From NCBI GenBank assembly GCA_036380735.1, contig DASVEE010000066.1:40028-104027 (forward strand): DNA of 64,000 bases, given 5' to 3'. Each line of letters opens with the position of its first letter. Position 1 is the stretch's first letter. This DNA comes from DASVEE01 sp036380735 (GTDB lineage: Bacteria > Acidobacteriota > Thermoanaerobaculia > Gp7-AA8). Position numbers and translations under genes: made by a program. Below the pieces are notes generated by a model. The model saw only the letters and a program-made list of their open reading frames with translations, was not told where the DNA came from and did not search any database. Below, one piece after another: positions 29,635-38,561 of this stretch.

Positions 29635-30936
29635 ATGCGAGTTCTCGTTGTCGGTCAGGGTGCGCGCGAGCACGCCATCTGCTGGAAACTCAAGCAAAGC
29701 CCCTCTGTCCGTGAGCTTTACGCCGCGCCGGGGAACGCCGGTATCGCCGCTCTGGCGGACGTGGTGAACATCGGCGTCGCCGATATCATCGAGCTCGCCG
29801 ACTTCGCCGAGTCGCTCAAAATCGACCTCACCGTCGTCGGCCCCGAGCTCCCCCTCACCCTCGGGATCGTCGACGAGTTCCAGAAACGTGGGTTGGCCAT
29901 CTTCGGCCCCACCCGGCTGGCGGCTGAGCTCGAAGGCTCCAAGGTCTTCTCCAAGGAGTTCATGCGCAAGTACGCCATCCCGACCGCGGAGGCGTACACC
30001 TGTAACAGCGTCGACGAGGCCCGCGACGCCCTGAAGAAGCTCGGCTACCCCGCCGTCATCAAGGTCGACGGGCTGGCTGCCGGCAAAGGCGTCGTCATCG
30101 CCGAGTCGAAGGCCGAGGCGGACGACTACCTGCGGCTGGTGTTCGAGGAGAAGCGGTTCGGCAACGCCGCCGCACGCATCCTCGTCGAGGAGTTCCTCGA
30201 CGGCGAGGAAGTCTCCTTCCTCGTCATCACCGACGGCAAACGCGTCGCCCCCCTCGCCCCGGCCAAGGACTACAAGAAGGCTTTCGACGGCGAGACCGGC
30301 CCGAATACCGGCGGCATGGGCGCGCACTCCCCCGCGGTCGTCCTCAGCGGCGAGACCGCCGGCGAGATCATGAAGACCATCATCCATCCCACCATCCAGG
30401 GGATGGCCAGCGAAGGACGCCCCTACACCGGCGTCCTCTACGCCGGGATCATGCTCACGGAAAAGGGGCCGAAGGTCCTGGAGTATAACTGCCGCTTCGG
30501 CGATCCTGAGACGCAGGTGCAGATGCTCCGGCTCGAGGACGACCTGGCCGAGGTTTTCCTCAGCGTCGCCCGCGGCAACCTCGGCGAGACCAAGCTGTCG
30601 TGGAAAAAGGAAGCGGCCGCCTGCGTCGTCATCGCCGTCGACGGCTACCCCGACGAGTTCCCCAAAGGGCAGGAAGTCACCTTCGACGCGATCGACGACG
30701 ACTCCGTCGTCATCTTCCACGCCGGTGTCGTCAAGCGCGACGGAAAGCTGATCAACCAGGCCGGGCGTGTCGTCAGCGTCTGCGCCCGCGCCGCTTCCCT
30801 CACCGATGCCCTCGCCAAGGTCTACCAGGCCGCACCGAAAGTCCGCTTCGACGGCGCCCGCTACCGCCGCGACATCGGCTGGCGCGCCCTGGAGGCAAGG
30901 ACGGGCGGCAGCGGGAAGTGGCCGGTCACTCCGTAG
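29635..30936 (+). CDS. purD: Phosphoribosylamine-glycine ligase (GAR synthetase)
   Basis: Second step of purine synthesis. 433 residues, ATP-grasp enzyme. N-terminal VLVVGQGAREHAI, then VVGPELPLTLGIVD, ATP-binding YPAVIKVDGLAAGKGV, PNTGGMGAHSPA and EYNCRFGDPETQ metal-site segments. TACAAT (29620-29625) is nine bases before the ATG with no ribosome site, so leaderless expression is likely. Confidence 0.96.
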   Translation: MRVLVVGQGAREHAICWKLKQSPSVRELYAAPGNAGIAALADVVNIGVADIIELADFAESLKIDLTVVGPELPLTLGIVDEFQKRGLAIFGPTRLAAELEGSKVFSKEFMRKYAIPTAEAYTCNSVDEARDALKKLGYPAVIKVDGLAAGKGVVIAESKAEADDYLRLVFEEKRFGNAAARILVEEFLDGEEVSFLVITDGKRVAPLAPAKDYKKAFDGETGPNTGGMGAHSPAVVLSGETAGEIMKTIIHPTIQGMASEGRPYTGVLYAGIMLTEKGPKVLEYNCRFGDPETQVQMLRLEDDLAEVFLSVARGNLGETKLSWKKEAAACVVIAVDGYPDEFPKGQEVTFDAIDDDSVVIFHAGVVKRDGKLINQAGRVVSVCARAASLTDALAKVYQAAPKVRFDGARYRRDIGWRALEARTGGSGKWPVTP

Positions 30937-30939
30937 AAG

Positions 30940-31022
30940 CGTTGTCCGTTGTCCGTTTTCCGTGCTCCGCTCGACGACCCTCCCCGTGAAGCGGAGCACG
31001 GACAACGGACAACGGACAACCA
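30940..31022. repeat. Heptamer inverted-arm array, CCGTTKT type (copy H5)
   Basis: GTTGTCCGTTGTCCGTTTTC, inner stem GTGCTCCGCT...AGCGGAGCAC (with slippage), right arm CGGACAACGGACAACGGACA. Between purD and purE, in the same direction as both. Confidence 0.88.
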
Positions 31023-31074
31023 ATCCCCGCTCCCCCCTTTCCCCGACCCCCCTCTTCAGCAGAGAATCTGACCA

Positions 31075-31572
31075 ATGAACAAACCTTGGGTCCTCATCGT
31101 CATGGGCAGCGACTCCGACGCCGAAGTCATGTCGCAGGCTGCCGCCGCGCTCGACGAAGCCGGCGTTCCTTACGTCTTCACCGTCGCCTCGGCGCATCGC
31201 TCGCCGGAGCGCACGCACACGATCATCACCGACGCCGAGCGTGACGGCTGCGCCGTCTTCATCGCCGGCGCCGGCATGGCCGCGCACCTGCCCGGCGTCG
31301 TGGCCGCGTTCACGACGCGCCCCGTCATCGGCGTCCCGCTCGCCAGCGGCGCGCTCAACGGTCTCGACGCACTCTACGCCGTCGTCCAGATGCCTCCGGG
31401 CATCCCGGTCGCAACGGTCGCCATCGGCGGCGCGCGCAACGCCGGGATCCTGGCGGCACAGATCGTCGCCACCGGCGATCCGGAGCTCGCCGGCCGCCTG
31501 AAAGAGCAGCGGAAAGCGATGGCGGAGGCAGTCGCGGTGAAGTCGAAGAAAGTGGAGAAGTCGACGCGGTGA
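31075..31572 (+). CDS. purE: N5-carboxyaminoimidazole ribonucleotide mutase
   Basis: 165 residues, class I PurE. Key segments: MGSDSDAEVM (phosphate loop with catalytic-site Ser/Asp), SAHRSPERT, AGAGMAAHLPGVVAAFT, and PLASGALNGLDALYAVVQMPPGIPVATVAIGG, which covers the flexible substrate loop. purK is not adjacent. The next gene starts seven bases after the stop, probably cotranscribed. Confidence 0.96.
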   Translation: MNKPWVLIVMGSDSDAEVMSQAAAALDEAGVPYVFTVASAHRSPERTHTIITDAERDGCAVFIAGAGMAAHLPGVVAAFTTRPVIGVPLASGALNGLDALYAVVQMPPGIPVATVAIGGARNAGILAAQIVATGDPELAGRLKEQRKAMAEAVAVKSKKVEKSTR

Positions 31573-31578
31573 GCCGTC

Positions 31579-32523
31579 ATGGCGCATGCGCACCATCATC
31601 ACGCCCCACACACGCATAGCGAGATCGTCGGCCGCAAGCTGACGATTGCGACTGCCGCGAACCTCGTCATCGTCGCGAGCGAGCTGGGGATCGGCCTCTG
31701 GGCCGACTCCCTCTCGCTCATCGGCGACGCCCTCCACAACCTCACCGACGCCGTGGCGCTGCTGCTCGCGCTCATGGCCGTTCGCCTCGCGCGCCGGCCG
31801 GCGACGGAGGAAAAGTCGTTCGGCTACCAGCGCGCCGGCATCCTCGCCGCCTTCATCAACGGCGGGCTGCTGCTGGCGTTCACCGCCTGGATCTTCGTCG
31901 AGGCCATCGAGCGGCTGCAGACGCCGCACGGCGTGCACACGACGGCGATGTTCATCACCGCCACGATCGCACTGATCGTCAACACCGCGACCGCGGTGTC
32001 GCTGCACGCCGAAGGCCGCGACGACGTGAACATCCGCAGCGCCGTCATTCACATGATCGGCGACGCGCTGTCGTCCGCCGGGATCATCGTGGCGGCGTTC
32101 CTCATCCGCATGACCGGCGCGACGGAGTGGGACGCCGTGATCTCGATGATCATCGGCGTGCTGATTCTCTGGAGCGCATACGGCATCCTCAAAGAGACGG
32201 TGAACCTTCTCCTCGAAGGAACGCCCTCCGGCATCGATCCCCGCGCCGTCACCCAGTCCCTCGGCAACATCGACGGCGTCCTCGGCGTCCACCACGTCCA
32301 CATCTGGGCGCTGGGACCGTCGAGCCCCGCGCTCTCCGCGCACCTCATGGTCGGCGACGTGCCGCTGTCATCGACAGCGCGCCTGCTGGGCGAGGTGAAA
32401 GAGGTGCTGGAGCACGAGTACCGGATTGCCCACACCACCATCCAGTTTGAATACGCCCTCTGCGCGGAGGACGATCCGCATTGCGTGCCGTTTCCGCGAA
32501 AGCCCCGGCAAGGGAACCGATAG
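31579..32523 (+). CDS. Cation diffusion facilitator family metal exporter (CzcD/ZitB-like)
   Basis: 314 residues. A His-rich N-terminus (HAHHHHAPHTH), six membrane spans, and the paired metal sites GDALHNLTD and HMIGDALSS (H-x3-D forms, typical of zinc-selective members). A C-terminal cytoplasmic ferredoxin-like domain holds HHVHIWALG and TTIQFE, with a Cys/His tail. Exports Zn2+ or similar ions against protons. Its TAG stop is formed by the first unit of array N10. Confidence 0.92.
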   Translation: MAHAHHHHAPHTHSEIVGRKLTIATAANLVIVASELGIGLWADSLSLIGDALHNLTDAVALLLALMAVRLARRPATEEKSFGYQRAGILAAFINGGLLLAFTAWIFVEAIERLQTPHGVHTTAMFITATIALIVNTATAVSLHAEGRDDVNIRSAVIHMIGDALSSAGIIVAAFLIRMTGATEWDAVISMIIGVLILWSAYGILKETVNLLLEGTPSGIDPRAVTQSLGNIDGVLGVHHVHIWALGPSSPALSAHLMVGDVPLSSTARLLGEVKEVLEHEYRIAHTTIQFEYALCAEDDPHCVPFPRKPRQGNR

Positions 32524-32672
32524 GACGAATAGGACCTATAGGACTGATAGGACTGATAGGACTGATAGGACTGATAGGGCCCGCCGTGCTACCCCACGTA
32601 GAGTGGCTACCGCTTTCCACCGGGTCCCATTCGTCCTATTCGTCCCATAGGTCCTATTCGTCCTATCGTCCT
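32513..32672. repeat. Nonamer inverted-arm array (copy N10)
   Basis: Left arm starts inside the CDF coding end (AACCGATAGGACG) and has four successive GGACTGATA units, the most homogeneous run in the window. The centre contains CTACCCCACGTAGAGTGG, also present in copy N12. Right arm CCCATTCGTCC and on to CCTATCGTCC. Confidence 0.9.
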
Positions 32673-32676
32673 CTAT

Positions 32677-32701
32677 GGCCCCGGGCACACAGCCCGGGGC
32701 C
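32677..32701. terminator. Strong GC hairpin at a convergent junction
   Basis: GGCCCCGGGC/GCCCGGGGCC, 10-bp perfect stem with ACACA loop, 11 nt beyond the stop of the 32713-34416 gene. There is no T tract on either strand, so it may block exonucleases or aid Rho-type termination rather than act alone. Confidence 0.5.
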
Positions 32702-32712
32702 AGACGGGCAAC

Positions 32713-34416
32713 CTACTGCCGTTCAATCACCCACTGCGCGTTCGCGTTCGGCAGCTTCCCCTGCGAATTCAACCGCGGCCGGTTCCCGTTCAGCCAGAAG
32801 TAGGTTCCCCAGCGGAAGTTGAAGATGCCGAAGTTGTTGCCGACCGGGTCGAGGCGGTAGTTCGAATCGGTCGTGTTGCCCCACAGCTTCGCGTCGCCGG
32901 GCGTGAAGTTGTAGCTGAAGAAGAGCGTCGGCGCGAACGTGGCCCGGTAGAAGCCGTCGCCACGCGAGCCGACGATGATCAGGTCGAGCGGCCCGCTGTT
33001 GCTCGTCACGATCGCGGAGCCGTCGTTCAGCCCGTCCGGCGTCGTCAGGTACTGGTTGTTCACCACGCTCTTGATGCGGATGCGCTCTCCGGTATCCGCG
33101 GGCCGCTGCGGGATCGTCCACCCCGCGGGCGGGTTCTGCCACGTCAGGTTCGTCCACTCCCAGTTGAACGGCATGTGCAACTGCGTGTCGAAGAGATCGG
33201 CGTAGCCGGCAATCGGCCGGATGTTGAACACGCACACGCGCTGCGCCTCGGCGAAGTAGTTCACGGCCTTCATCTGGTCGCCGCCCCACTTCGTGTCGAT
33301 CGTGTTCATGCAGGCGGAGACCGTCACGCCCTTGCCGGTCTGGCCGCTGGCCAGGACGTACGTCCCGTCGCGCCGCCCATCCGAGTCGTACCAGGAGCGC
33401 ATCTCGGCGTCGTTGAAGCTGAGCCAGTTGGTCACCAGCGTCTGCGCCTCGGCCCGCGCCACCGCTTCGCGCTGCGCCATCGGCGTCCCCATCGTCCGGA
33501 TGAACGCCGCCCAGAGGTCCTTCGTCGCCTCCGTCGCCACCAGCGCCGTCGGCTTCATGAAGCTCGGCTTGTACGAGCCCCAGCCCGACGTGAACGACGT
33601 CCCCTGGATCCAGATCACGTCGCCCGACGAGAAGTCGAGCGCCGTCGGCGTCTTGTGCGAATGCTGCTCCGCGCCGGTCGCACAGAGGTACGCCTTCACC
33701 TGGCGCACGCGCTCGTAGTTGTCTTCGCTGATGCGCACCGTGTGCTCGGAGCTGAACGAGTCCTCGAACAGATGCACCGCGCGGCCGAACAGGAAGTAGT
33801 TGCGGTCGACGTCCACCTGCGCGCTGAAGCCGCCGCCGTCCCAGACGCGCATCATCGTCGGCGGCGCCATCGCCGCCGCGACGAAGTAGTTGACGAAGCG
33901 CTCCTGCGAACGGGTCGCGGCCGTCACGCCGCCGCCCGGGGTGTTGTCGTCATAGCGGCGCATGAAGTGGTCGTACTGCACCTCGACCGCCTCCTGCGCC
34001 ACCGCGTCCCAGCAGTCGTACTTGTCGAGCTTCCCCTTCGTCACGTTGAAACCGCCGATGTCGACCCAGCGCTCCCCGATGATCGCGTCGAAGATCGGGA
34101 GGAACGTCGACTTGTACCGGTCCTCCGCGGTCGTGCGACCCTTGATGCGGCGGATCTCCGCCTGCGCGCCGGCCGACGACACGTCCGTGTTCTTCGCCCG
34201 CCCCAGCTTCCCCCACGCCTTCCGCGGGTCGTTCGGGTCGGGCGGCAGCGGATCGCCGCCGATGACTTCCAGCGCCGCAAGCCGCGTGATCCATTCGTGC
34301 CCCATCGGGATGCCGTTGCCGATCGCGGTACCAACACCGCTCTGCGTGAACGACCAAGCCGGCAGAGAGACGAACGCAAAAACGACGAGAGCAAGGATTG
34401 AAGTAACTTTCCTCAT
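32713..34416 (-). CDS. Large secreted protein with phospholipase C-like His motif, otherwise unknown
   Basis: 567 residues with a signal peptide (ILALVVFAFVSLPAWSF). After MGHEWITRLAALEVIGGD comes the segment GRAVHLFEDSFSSEHTVR (about 215-232), whose H-x2-ED-S-F-S-x2-H pattern resembles zinc-dependent phospholipase C-like proteins. The last 140 residues (RIKSVVNNQYLTTPDGLNDG, FRWGTYFWLNGNRP) look like a beta-trefoil or fascin-like domain, possibly binding carbohydrate. Enzymatic role is inference. Confidence 0.65.
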   Translation of the reverse strand: MRKVTSILALVVFAFVSLPAWSFTQSGVGTAIGNGIPMGHEWITRLAALEVIGGDPLPPDPNDPRKAWGKLGRAKNTDVSSAGAQAEIRRIKGRTTAEDRYKSTFLPIFDAIIGERWVDIGGFNVTKGKLDKYDCWDAVAQEAVEVQYDHFMRRYDDNTPGGGVTAATRSQERFVNYFVAAAMAPPTMMRVWDGGGFSAQVDVDRNYFLFGRAVHLFEDSFSSEHTVRISEDNYERVRQVKAYLCATGAEQHSHKTPTALDFSSGDVIWIQGTSFTSGWGSYKPSFMKPTALVATEATKDLWAAFIRTMGTPMAQREAVARAEAQTLVTNWLSFNDAEMRSWYDSDGRRDGTYVLASGQTGKGVTVSACMNTIDTKWGGDQMKAVNYFAEAQRVCVFNIRPIAGYADLFDTQLHMPFNWEWTNLTWQNPPAGWTIPQRPADTGERIRIKSVVNNQYLTTPDGLNDGSAIVTSNSGPLDLIIVGSRGDGFYRATFAPTLFFSYNFTPGDAKLWGNTTDSNYRLDPVGNNFGIFNFRWGTYFWLNGNRPRLNSQGKLPNANAQWVIERQ

Positions 34417-34462
34417 GACATTTCTGACGGTTTGGACAGCCCGTTTGTGAAATGGCCGGGGT

Positions 34463-34546
34463 CCGATAGGACGAATGGGACGAATAGGACGAAGCCGCCC
34501 GTCCCATCTGTCCTATAGGTCCTATTCGTCCTATTTGTCCTATCGT
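34463..34546. repeat. Nonamer inverted-arm array (copy N11)
   Basis: Left GTCCGATAGGACGAATGGGA and further, centre CGAAGCCGCC, right arm CCCATCTGTCCTATAGGTCC and on to CCTATCGTT. The last base is shared with the TAA stop of the next gene. It lies between two genes read in the same direction. Confidence 0.9.
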
Positions 34547-36234
34547 TACTTGCCCATCTGCGCCACGGCGCGCGCCGGCGTGTAATTCACGGTGGCTTTC
34601 GCCACGCCGCGGGGCAGGGTCATCGCCAGGTTCGGCAGCATCGCGTAGAAGGGGCGCAGATCGATCAGGTTGCCGATCATGACCGTCCCGGCGGTGGCGC
34701 AGAGGTCGCCGGTGCGCAGCAGGTCCACCGGCTGCTTCGGGCGCATGGCCGCGTAGAGGTTCTTCACCTCTTCGCGCAGCTCACCGTGCGGGCGCTGGGC
34801 AAAGGTCTTCTGGAACGAGGTCACGGTCAGCTCCTCTTTCGCGATCCGCCCGTGCTCGTCGTGGGTGTATCCCACGTTGGCGGCCCACTCCGTCTTCGGC
34901 GAGCCCTCGGCGGGGAAGCCTTCGTAGCCGCCCTTCAGTTTCACCTGCGCCAGCCCCTGGTCGGAGTAGACGTAGTCGGCGGTCATCGCGATCAGGTGGT
35001 TGCAGGCGGCGCCGTTCTGATACTCCACCTGCTGCTGCGTGATGCGGCCGCGCGCGTCGAACGAGTACTTCGACGTGTACTTCTGCGCGTCGATGACCAG
35101 CTCTTCGCGGTCGAGGACGAAGCCTTCGCCGAGCTTGTGGGCGACGTAGGTCAGCGTGTCGCCGCTCGCCGCCGTCACCTTCTCCAGGTACTCGGCGCCT
35201 TGGTGGTAGCGGATCTTGTCCGTCCACCCCTGGATGATGTCGCCGGCGTACGTCCAGCCTTCTTCCTTCCGGGCGTTCTGGATCGCCTTCTGCCGCGCGG
35301 CCGAGTAGTCGACCGTCTCGACGCACGGCAGCACGTCGTTGCGGTGGAAGCGGTCGTCGGCGAACGTCGTCGTGCGGGTGGCCGAGACGCCGTCGCCGCA
35401 CGGCCGCGTGCCCGCCGTCGCATGCCAGCAGCGGTGGCACCACGCTGTCCCGTCGGGGAGCTTGTAGCCGCAGAACGCGCAGACGATCTTCGTCTGCATC
35501 TCCTTCAGCTCCGTCTCGATGGCGAAGACGCGCTGGTCGACGCCGGCGCGCAGCTCCGGATCGCGCTCCACCTCGGCGTAGCGGCGATAGCGCTCCACCG
35601 CCTTCGTCAGCTCTCCCTGCTTCTCGAGAACGACCGCCTGGTTGTACACCGCGGCCGCATCGTTGGGACGCAGCCCCTCTGCCTGCTGGAACAGCGCGAG
35701 CGCCTCGGCCGTCTGATTCTTCCCATAGAGGAAGGTGGCGCGCCCGAAGAGGTCGACGTAGTTCTGGTCCGCCTGCCGCTTCTTCTCCACCTCGCGCTGG
35801 AACTCCAGGTCGAGCTGCAGACGCTGCACGTGCGGCCGTTCGGCTCCGTTGGGGAAGAGCTGCAGGTAGCGGTCGGCCTTCACCTGCGCCTCGGCATAAC
35901 GCCCGGCCTTCGCCAGCACCAGCGCCATGTCGTACAGCACCGCCGGCTGGTCCGGACGCAGCGCGTCCGCCTTCGCGAACTGTTCGTAGGCCGAAGCGTA
36001 GTCGTGCAGCTCGAAGAACTTCTTGCCGAAGTACGCGGCTTTGCTGAATTCGTCCGTGGAGGTTTCGGGAGAGGCGGCGGGAGGCGGTTGCTGCGCCTCG
36101 ACAGGCGGAGCTTCCTGCGCGTATGCCGGAAGGCAGAGGGCAGAAGGCAGCAGGCAAAAAACTGCCCATGCCATCGGGATCGTGAACTTTTCTGCCTTCT
36201 GCTTTCTGCCTTGTGCCTTCATGAGCTCTCTCAT
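34546..36234 (-). CDS. Secreted TPR protein with C-terminal unknown domain
   Basis: 562 residues if started at ATG 36234, which overlaps the upstream stop (ATGA); ATG 36222 is an alternative. The n-region KAQGRKQKAEK and part of the hydrophobic core (FCLLPSALCLPAYAQ) are encoded by a heptamer inverted repeat. At least three TPR units follow (SAYEQFAKADALRPDQPAVLY, AEALALFQQAEGLRPNDAAAVY, KAVERYRRYAEVERDPELR). Two CxxC pairs come next (CAFCGYKLPDG, CHRCW), like a zinc ribbon. The remainder (TRTTTFADDRFHRNDVLPC onward) is unknown. Confidence 0.75.
   Translation of the reverse strand: MRELMKAQGRKQKAEKFTIPMAWAVFCLLPSALCLPAYAQEAPPVEAQQPPPAASPETSTDEFSKAAYFGKKFFELHDYASAYEQFAKADALRPDQPAVLYDMALVLAKAGRYAEAQVKADRYLQLFPNGAERPHVQRLQLDLEFQREVEKKRQADQNYVDLFGRATFLYGKNQTAEALALFQQAEGLRPNDAAAVYNQAVVLEKQGELTKAVERYRRYAEVERDPELRAGVDQRVFAIETELKEMQTKIVCAFCGYKLPDGTAWCHRCWHATAGTRPCGDGVSATRTTTFADDRFHRNDVLPCVETVDYSAARQKAIQNARKEEGWTYAGDIIQGWTDKIRYHQGAEYLEKVTAASGDTLTYVAHKLGEGFVLDREELVIDAQKYTSKYSFDARGRITQQQVEYQNGAACNHLIAMTADYVYSDQGLAQVKLKGGYEGFPAEGSPKTEWAANVGYTHDEHGRIAKEELTVTSFQKTFAQRPHGELREEVKNLYAAMRPKQPVDLLRTGDLCATAGTVMIGNLIDLRPFYAMLPNLAMTLPRGVAKATVNYTPARAVAQMGK
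36124..36221. repeat. Heptamer inverted-arm array, CTTCTGC type (copy J1), inside a coding region
   Basis: On the plus strand: AAGGCAGAGGGCAGAAGGCA then CAGGCAAAAAACTGCC, a centre of about 35 bp, and TTCTGCCTTCTGCTTTCTGC plus CTTGTGCCTTC. The arms pair. The whole element lies within the 5' end of the TPR gene, where it codes for signal-peptide residues. Confidence 0.82.
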
Positions 36235-37412
36235 TGCAGGAACCGGTCGATCACGGAGGTCAGCCAGAGCCGCTGGTCTTCCGTCGGTTGGGACTGGGCC
36301 AGCAGCACGTACAGCGCGCGTTTCTTCTGCTGTTCGGAGAAGCGCCCGCTGCTGTCGCGGAGGGCGCGCTCCGGCTCGGCGGCAACCTCCGGGTTCACTG
36401 TGAGGATGACGTCGGCCGCGTCGCGCGGCGCCCAGTGCCTGGTGATGTCGCTGCCGAAGAGCTTCGCCACGACGTCGAGGCGCTCCTCCTCCGTCTGTGC
36501 GGCGGCGGCGAGATTCGCCAGCCGGCTGCGCACTCCGGAGCCTTCGATCAACATCCGCAGGTTCGACAGCAGATTCATGCGCTGCAGGCATGCTTCGAAG
36601 ATCTGCTCTTTCGTCGTCTCGTCCTGAATCGCGGCGCTGGCCTTGACGACGTTCTGGATGCGCTCCGTCTCGTAGCTGATGAACTTCTCCGCCGCGTCCT
36701 GCGCCGGCGCAAGCTCCTCGGCGCTCGGAGCCGGCTGCTCGACCACACGCTCCTCGGCGATCGGCGGCGCCTGTGCAGGCGCTTCGCTCGCGCCGGTCAG
36801 CACGTCGACGAGCGGCAGATGATCGAGCGAAGCGACGGCAGCCTGCGTCGCATCGACTGCCTTCGTTGCGTGCAGGTCGTTCGTCGAGTTCTCCGCCGTC
36901 TGCGCCGCCGGAGCCTGCAGCGGCGGCAGCGGCATCAGCTTCGGCGTGGCGAGCATCGGCGCCGGCGACGGCTGCACGACGCGCATCAATTCCGAATCGG
37001 TCGTCAGCTTCTCGTCGATGAGGCGCTCGCGCACCCGCAACCGGATCTCTTCCTGCAGCCGGAGGTGCGCCGTGCGCTGGGCCGGATCGCTCGCGTCACA
37101 GTGACACGGCCCGAAACGGTCGGCCTCGTACTTGGTTTCGCCCTTCGTACGGAAGAACTCCACGAGCTTGACGTTGCGCTGCGACTGGACCTCCCGCGCC
37201 CGTTCGCACGCGGCCTGCGAGGAGAACTGGTTGATGCTGACCAGCTCCGCAAAGCCGCGTGTGTCGGGCCGGTACATCTGCACGTGATAGTGAAACGCCT
37301 CGCACGGACCGGCCGCGGAGGTGACGGGACAGACGAGGGGCTGCTGGGCGAGCGCCGCGCCAGCCGTCGTGAATGCCGAGACAAAGAGGAGCGAGAGGGT
37401 TCCGAGTTTCAT
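36231..37412 (-). CDS. Secreted protein, unknown function
   Basis: 393 residues with a signal peptide (LLFVSAFTTAGAALAQQ). The N-terminal part (CPVTSAAGPCEAFHYHVQMY, ERAREVQSQRNVKLVEFF) resembles a small SPOR-like alpha-beta fold with conserved Cys (GPCHCD), but that is only a shape-level guess. A Pro/Ala-rich linker (about 145-240) leads to a helical C-terminus. Perfect TATAAT 17 bases before the ATG. It is the first gene of a two-gene operon with the TPR protein. Confidence 0.65.
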   Translation of the reverse strand: MKLGTLSLLFVSAFTTAGAALAQQPLVCPVTSAAGPCEAFHYHVQMYRPDTRGFAELVSINQFSSQAACERAREVQSQRNVKLVEFFRTKGETKYEADRFGPCHCDASDPAQRTAHLRLQEEIRLRVRERLIDEKLTTDSELMRVVQPSPAPMLATPKLMPLPPLQAPAAQTAENSTNDLHATKAVDATQAAVASLDHLPLVDVLTGASEAPAQAPPIAEERVVEQPAPSAEELAPAQDAAEKFISYETERIQNVVKASAAIQDETTKEQIFEACLQRMNLLSNLRMLIEGSGVRSRLANLAAAAQTEEERLDVVAKLFGSDITRHWAPRDAADVILTVNPEVAAEPERALRDSSGRFSEQQKKRALYVLLAQSQPTEDQRLWLTSVIDRFLQ

Positions 37413-37429
37413 GTGACCGAAGTGGGGCG

Positions 37430-37460
37430 ATTATACCGGCGTGGTAAACGGCGCGTTCAA
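37430..37460 (-). promoter_or_regulatory. Promoter of the 36231-37412 operon
   Basis: TATAAT (37435-37430) with TTGAAC (37460-37455) 19 nt upstream on the minus strand. The -10 is perfect; the spacing is a little long. Confidence 0.5.
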
Positions 37461-37508
37461 CGATGGCGTCAGACGGTCGTAATGCCTGACGAAGGAGATC
37501 CAACGCAC

Positions 37509-37976
37509 ATGAAAAAACGCATCGTTCTGGTCAGTCTCGTTCTCATCGCAACGGCCGTCGTGGCCACGTTCGTCTACGCCGGTCCTCACGGTCGCCGTCA
37601 CCACGGCGGCGATCTGTTCAATCCGGTCGCTCACCTGATGGCCGTCCGCGAAGAGCTCGACCTCTCGGACGCGCAGGTCACACAGCTCAAGACCATCTTC
37701 CGCGAGCTGCGCGAACAGAACGCGCCGTATCGCGAGCAACTGCACGGCACCATCCACGCCGCGGCGGCAACGCTGCTGGCGAACCCGAACGACATCGCCA
37801 CGGCGCAGGCCGCGCTCGACCGGCAGGTCGCGGCAGAGAAGGCGCTCAAGACCAACATCCTCAATGCGACCTCGAAGGGGCTCAACGTCCTGACGCCCGA
37901 ACAGCGCGTGAAGCTCGGCGAGCTGGTGCAGAAGAAGATGCAGCAGCACATGAAGCAGCGCCGTCATCACGGATGA
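37509..37976 (+). CDS. Spy/CpxP-like periplasmic protein
   Basis: 155 residues with a signal peptide (VLIATAVVATFVYAGP). The mature protein is all-helical with the LTxxQ-type motif region LDLSDAQVTQLKTIFRELREQN and a second LTPEQRVKLGELVQKK, as in Spy, CpxP and ZraP. Both ends are His-rich (GRRHHGG, RRHHG), so metal binding is possible. GAAGGAG precedes the ATG. The ECF sigma gene starts nine bases after its stop, so it is probably part of the same stress operon. Confidence 0.85.
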   Translation: MKKRIVLVSLVLIATAVVATFVYAGPHGRRHHGGDLFNPVAHLMAVREELDLSDAQVTQLKTIFRELREQNAPYREQLHGTIHAAAATLLANPNDIATAQAALDRQVAAEKALKTNILNATSKGLNVLTPEQRVKLGELVQKKMQQHMKQRRHHG

Positions 37977-37985
37977 TGTGGGCGA

Positions 37986-38561
37986 GTGACCGACCAGGCA
38001 CAAACCGGCGACCCGCGCGAGCGCGATGCGATCGCGCGGGTCAAGGGGGGCGACCGCGGAGCGTACGACTACCTCGTGTCGAAGTATTCGCGGCGCGCGG
38101 TGTCGATTGCGTGGGGCATCGTGCGCAATGCGGGCGACGCGGAGGACCTCGCGCAGGAAGCGCTGGTGCGCGGCTTCCAGAACATCGGCCGCTTCCGCGA
38201 CGGCGATCCCTTCGGACCGTGGCTCTTCCGCATCGTCACGAACCTCGCCCTCGACCTGACGAAGCATCGCCGGCGCGTGAAGCACGAGGAGCTGCACGAG
38301 TCGGCGCCCGCAACGCGTCGCGACGGGGCGGAGCTCGGCGCCGTCACCGGCGAGCTGGCGCGCCGGATCGATGCCGCCATCGAATCGCTGCCGGAGAATC
38401 AGCGGCTCGTCGCGCGGCTGCATCTCGTCGAAGAATTGAGCGCGCAGGAAATCGCGGCCATCATGAAGCTCACGGACGGCACCGTGCGCTCGCATCTGTC
38501 GCACGCGCGGCGAAAATTGCAGGAGCAGCTCAGCGATCTTTACGGGGGAAGCAATGACTGA
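37986..38561 (+). CDS. ECF-type RNA polymerase sigma factor
   Basis: 191 residues from GTG 37986. Region 2: GDAEDLAQEALVRGFQNIGRF and FGPWLFRIVTNLALDL. Region 4: LPENQRLVARLHLVEELSAQEIAAIMKLTDGTVRSHLSHARRKL. It overlaps the next gene by eight bases. Neighbours on both sides are Spy-like, which points to envelope or metal stress as the input. Confidence 0.93.
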   Translation: MTDQAQTGDPRERDAIARVKGGDRGAYDYLVSKYSRRAVSIAWGIVRNAGDAEDLAQEALVRGFQNIGRFRDGDPFGPWLFRIVTNLALDLTKHRRRVKHEELHESAPATRRDGAELGAVTGELARRIDAAIESLPENQRLVARLHLVEELSAQEIAAIMKLTDGTVRSHLSHARRKLQEQLSDLYGGSND

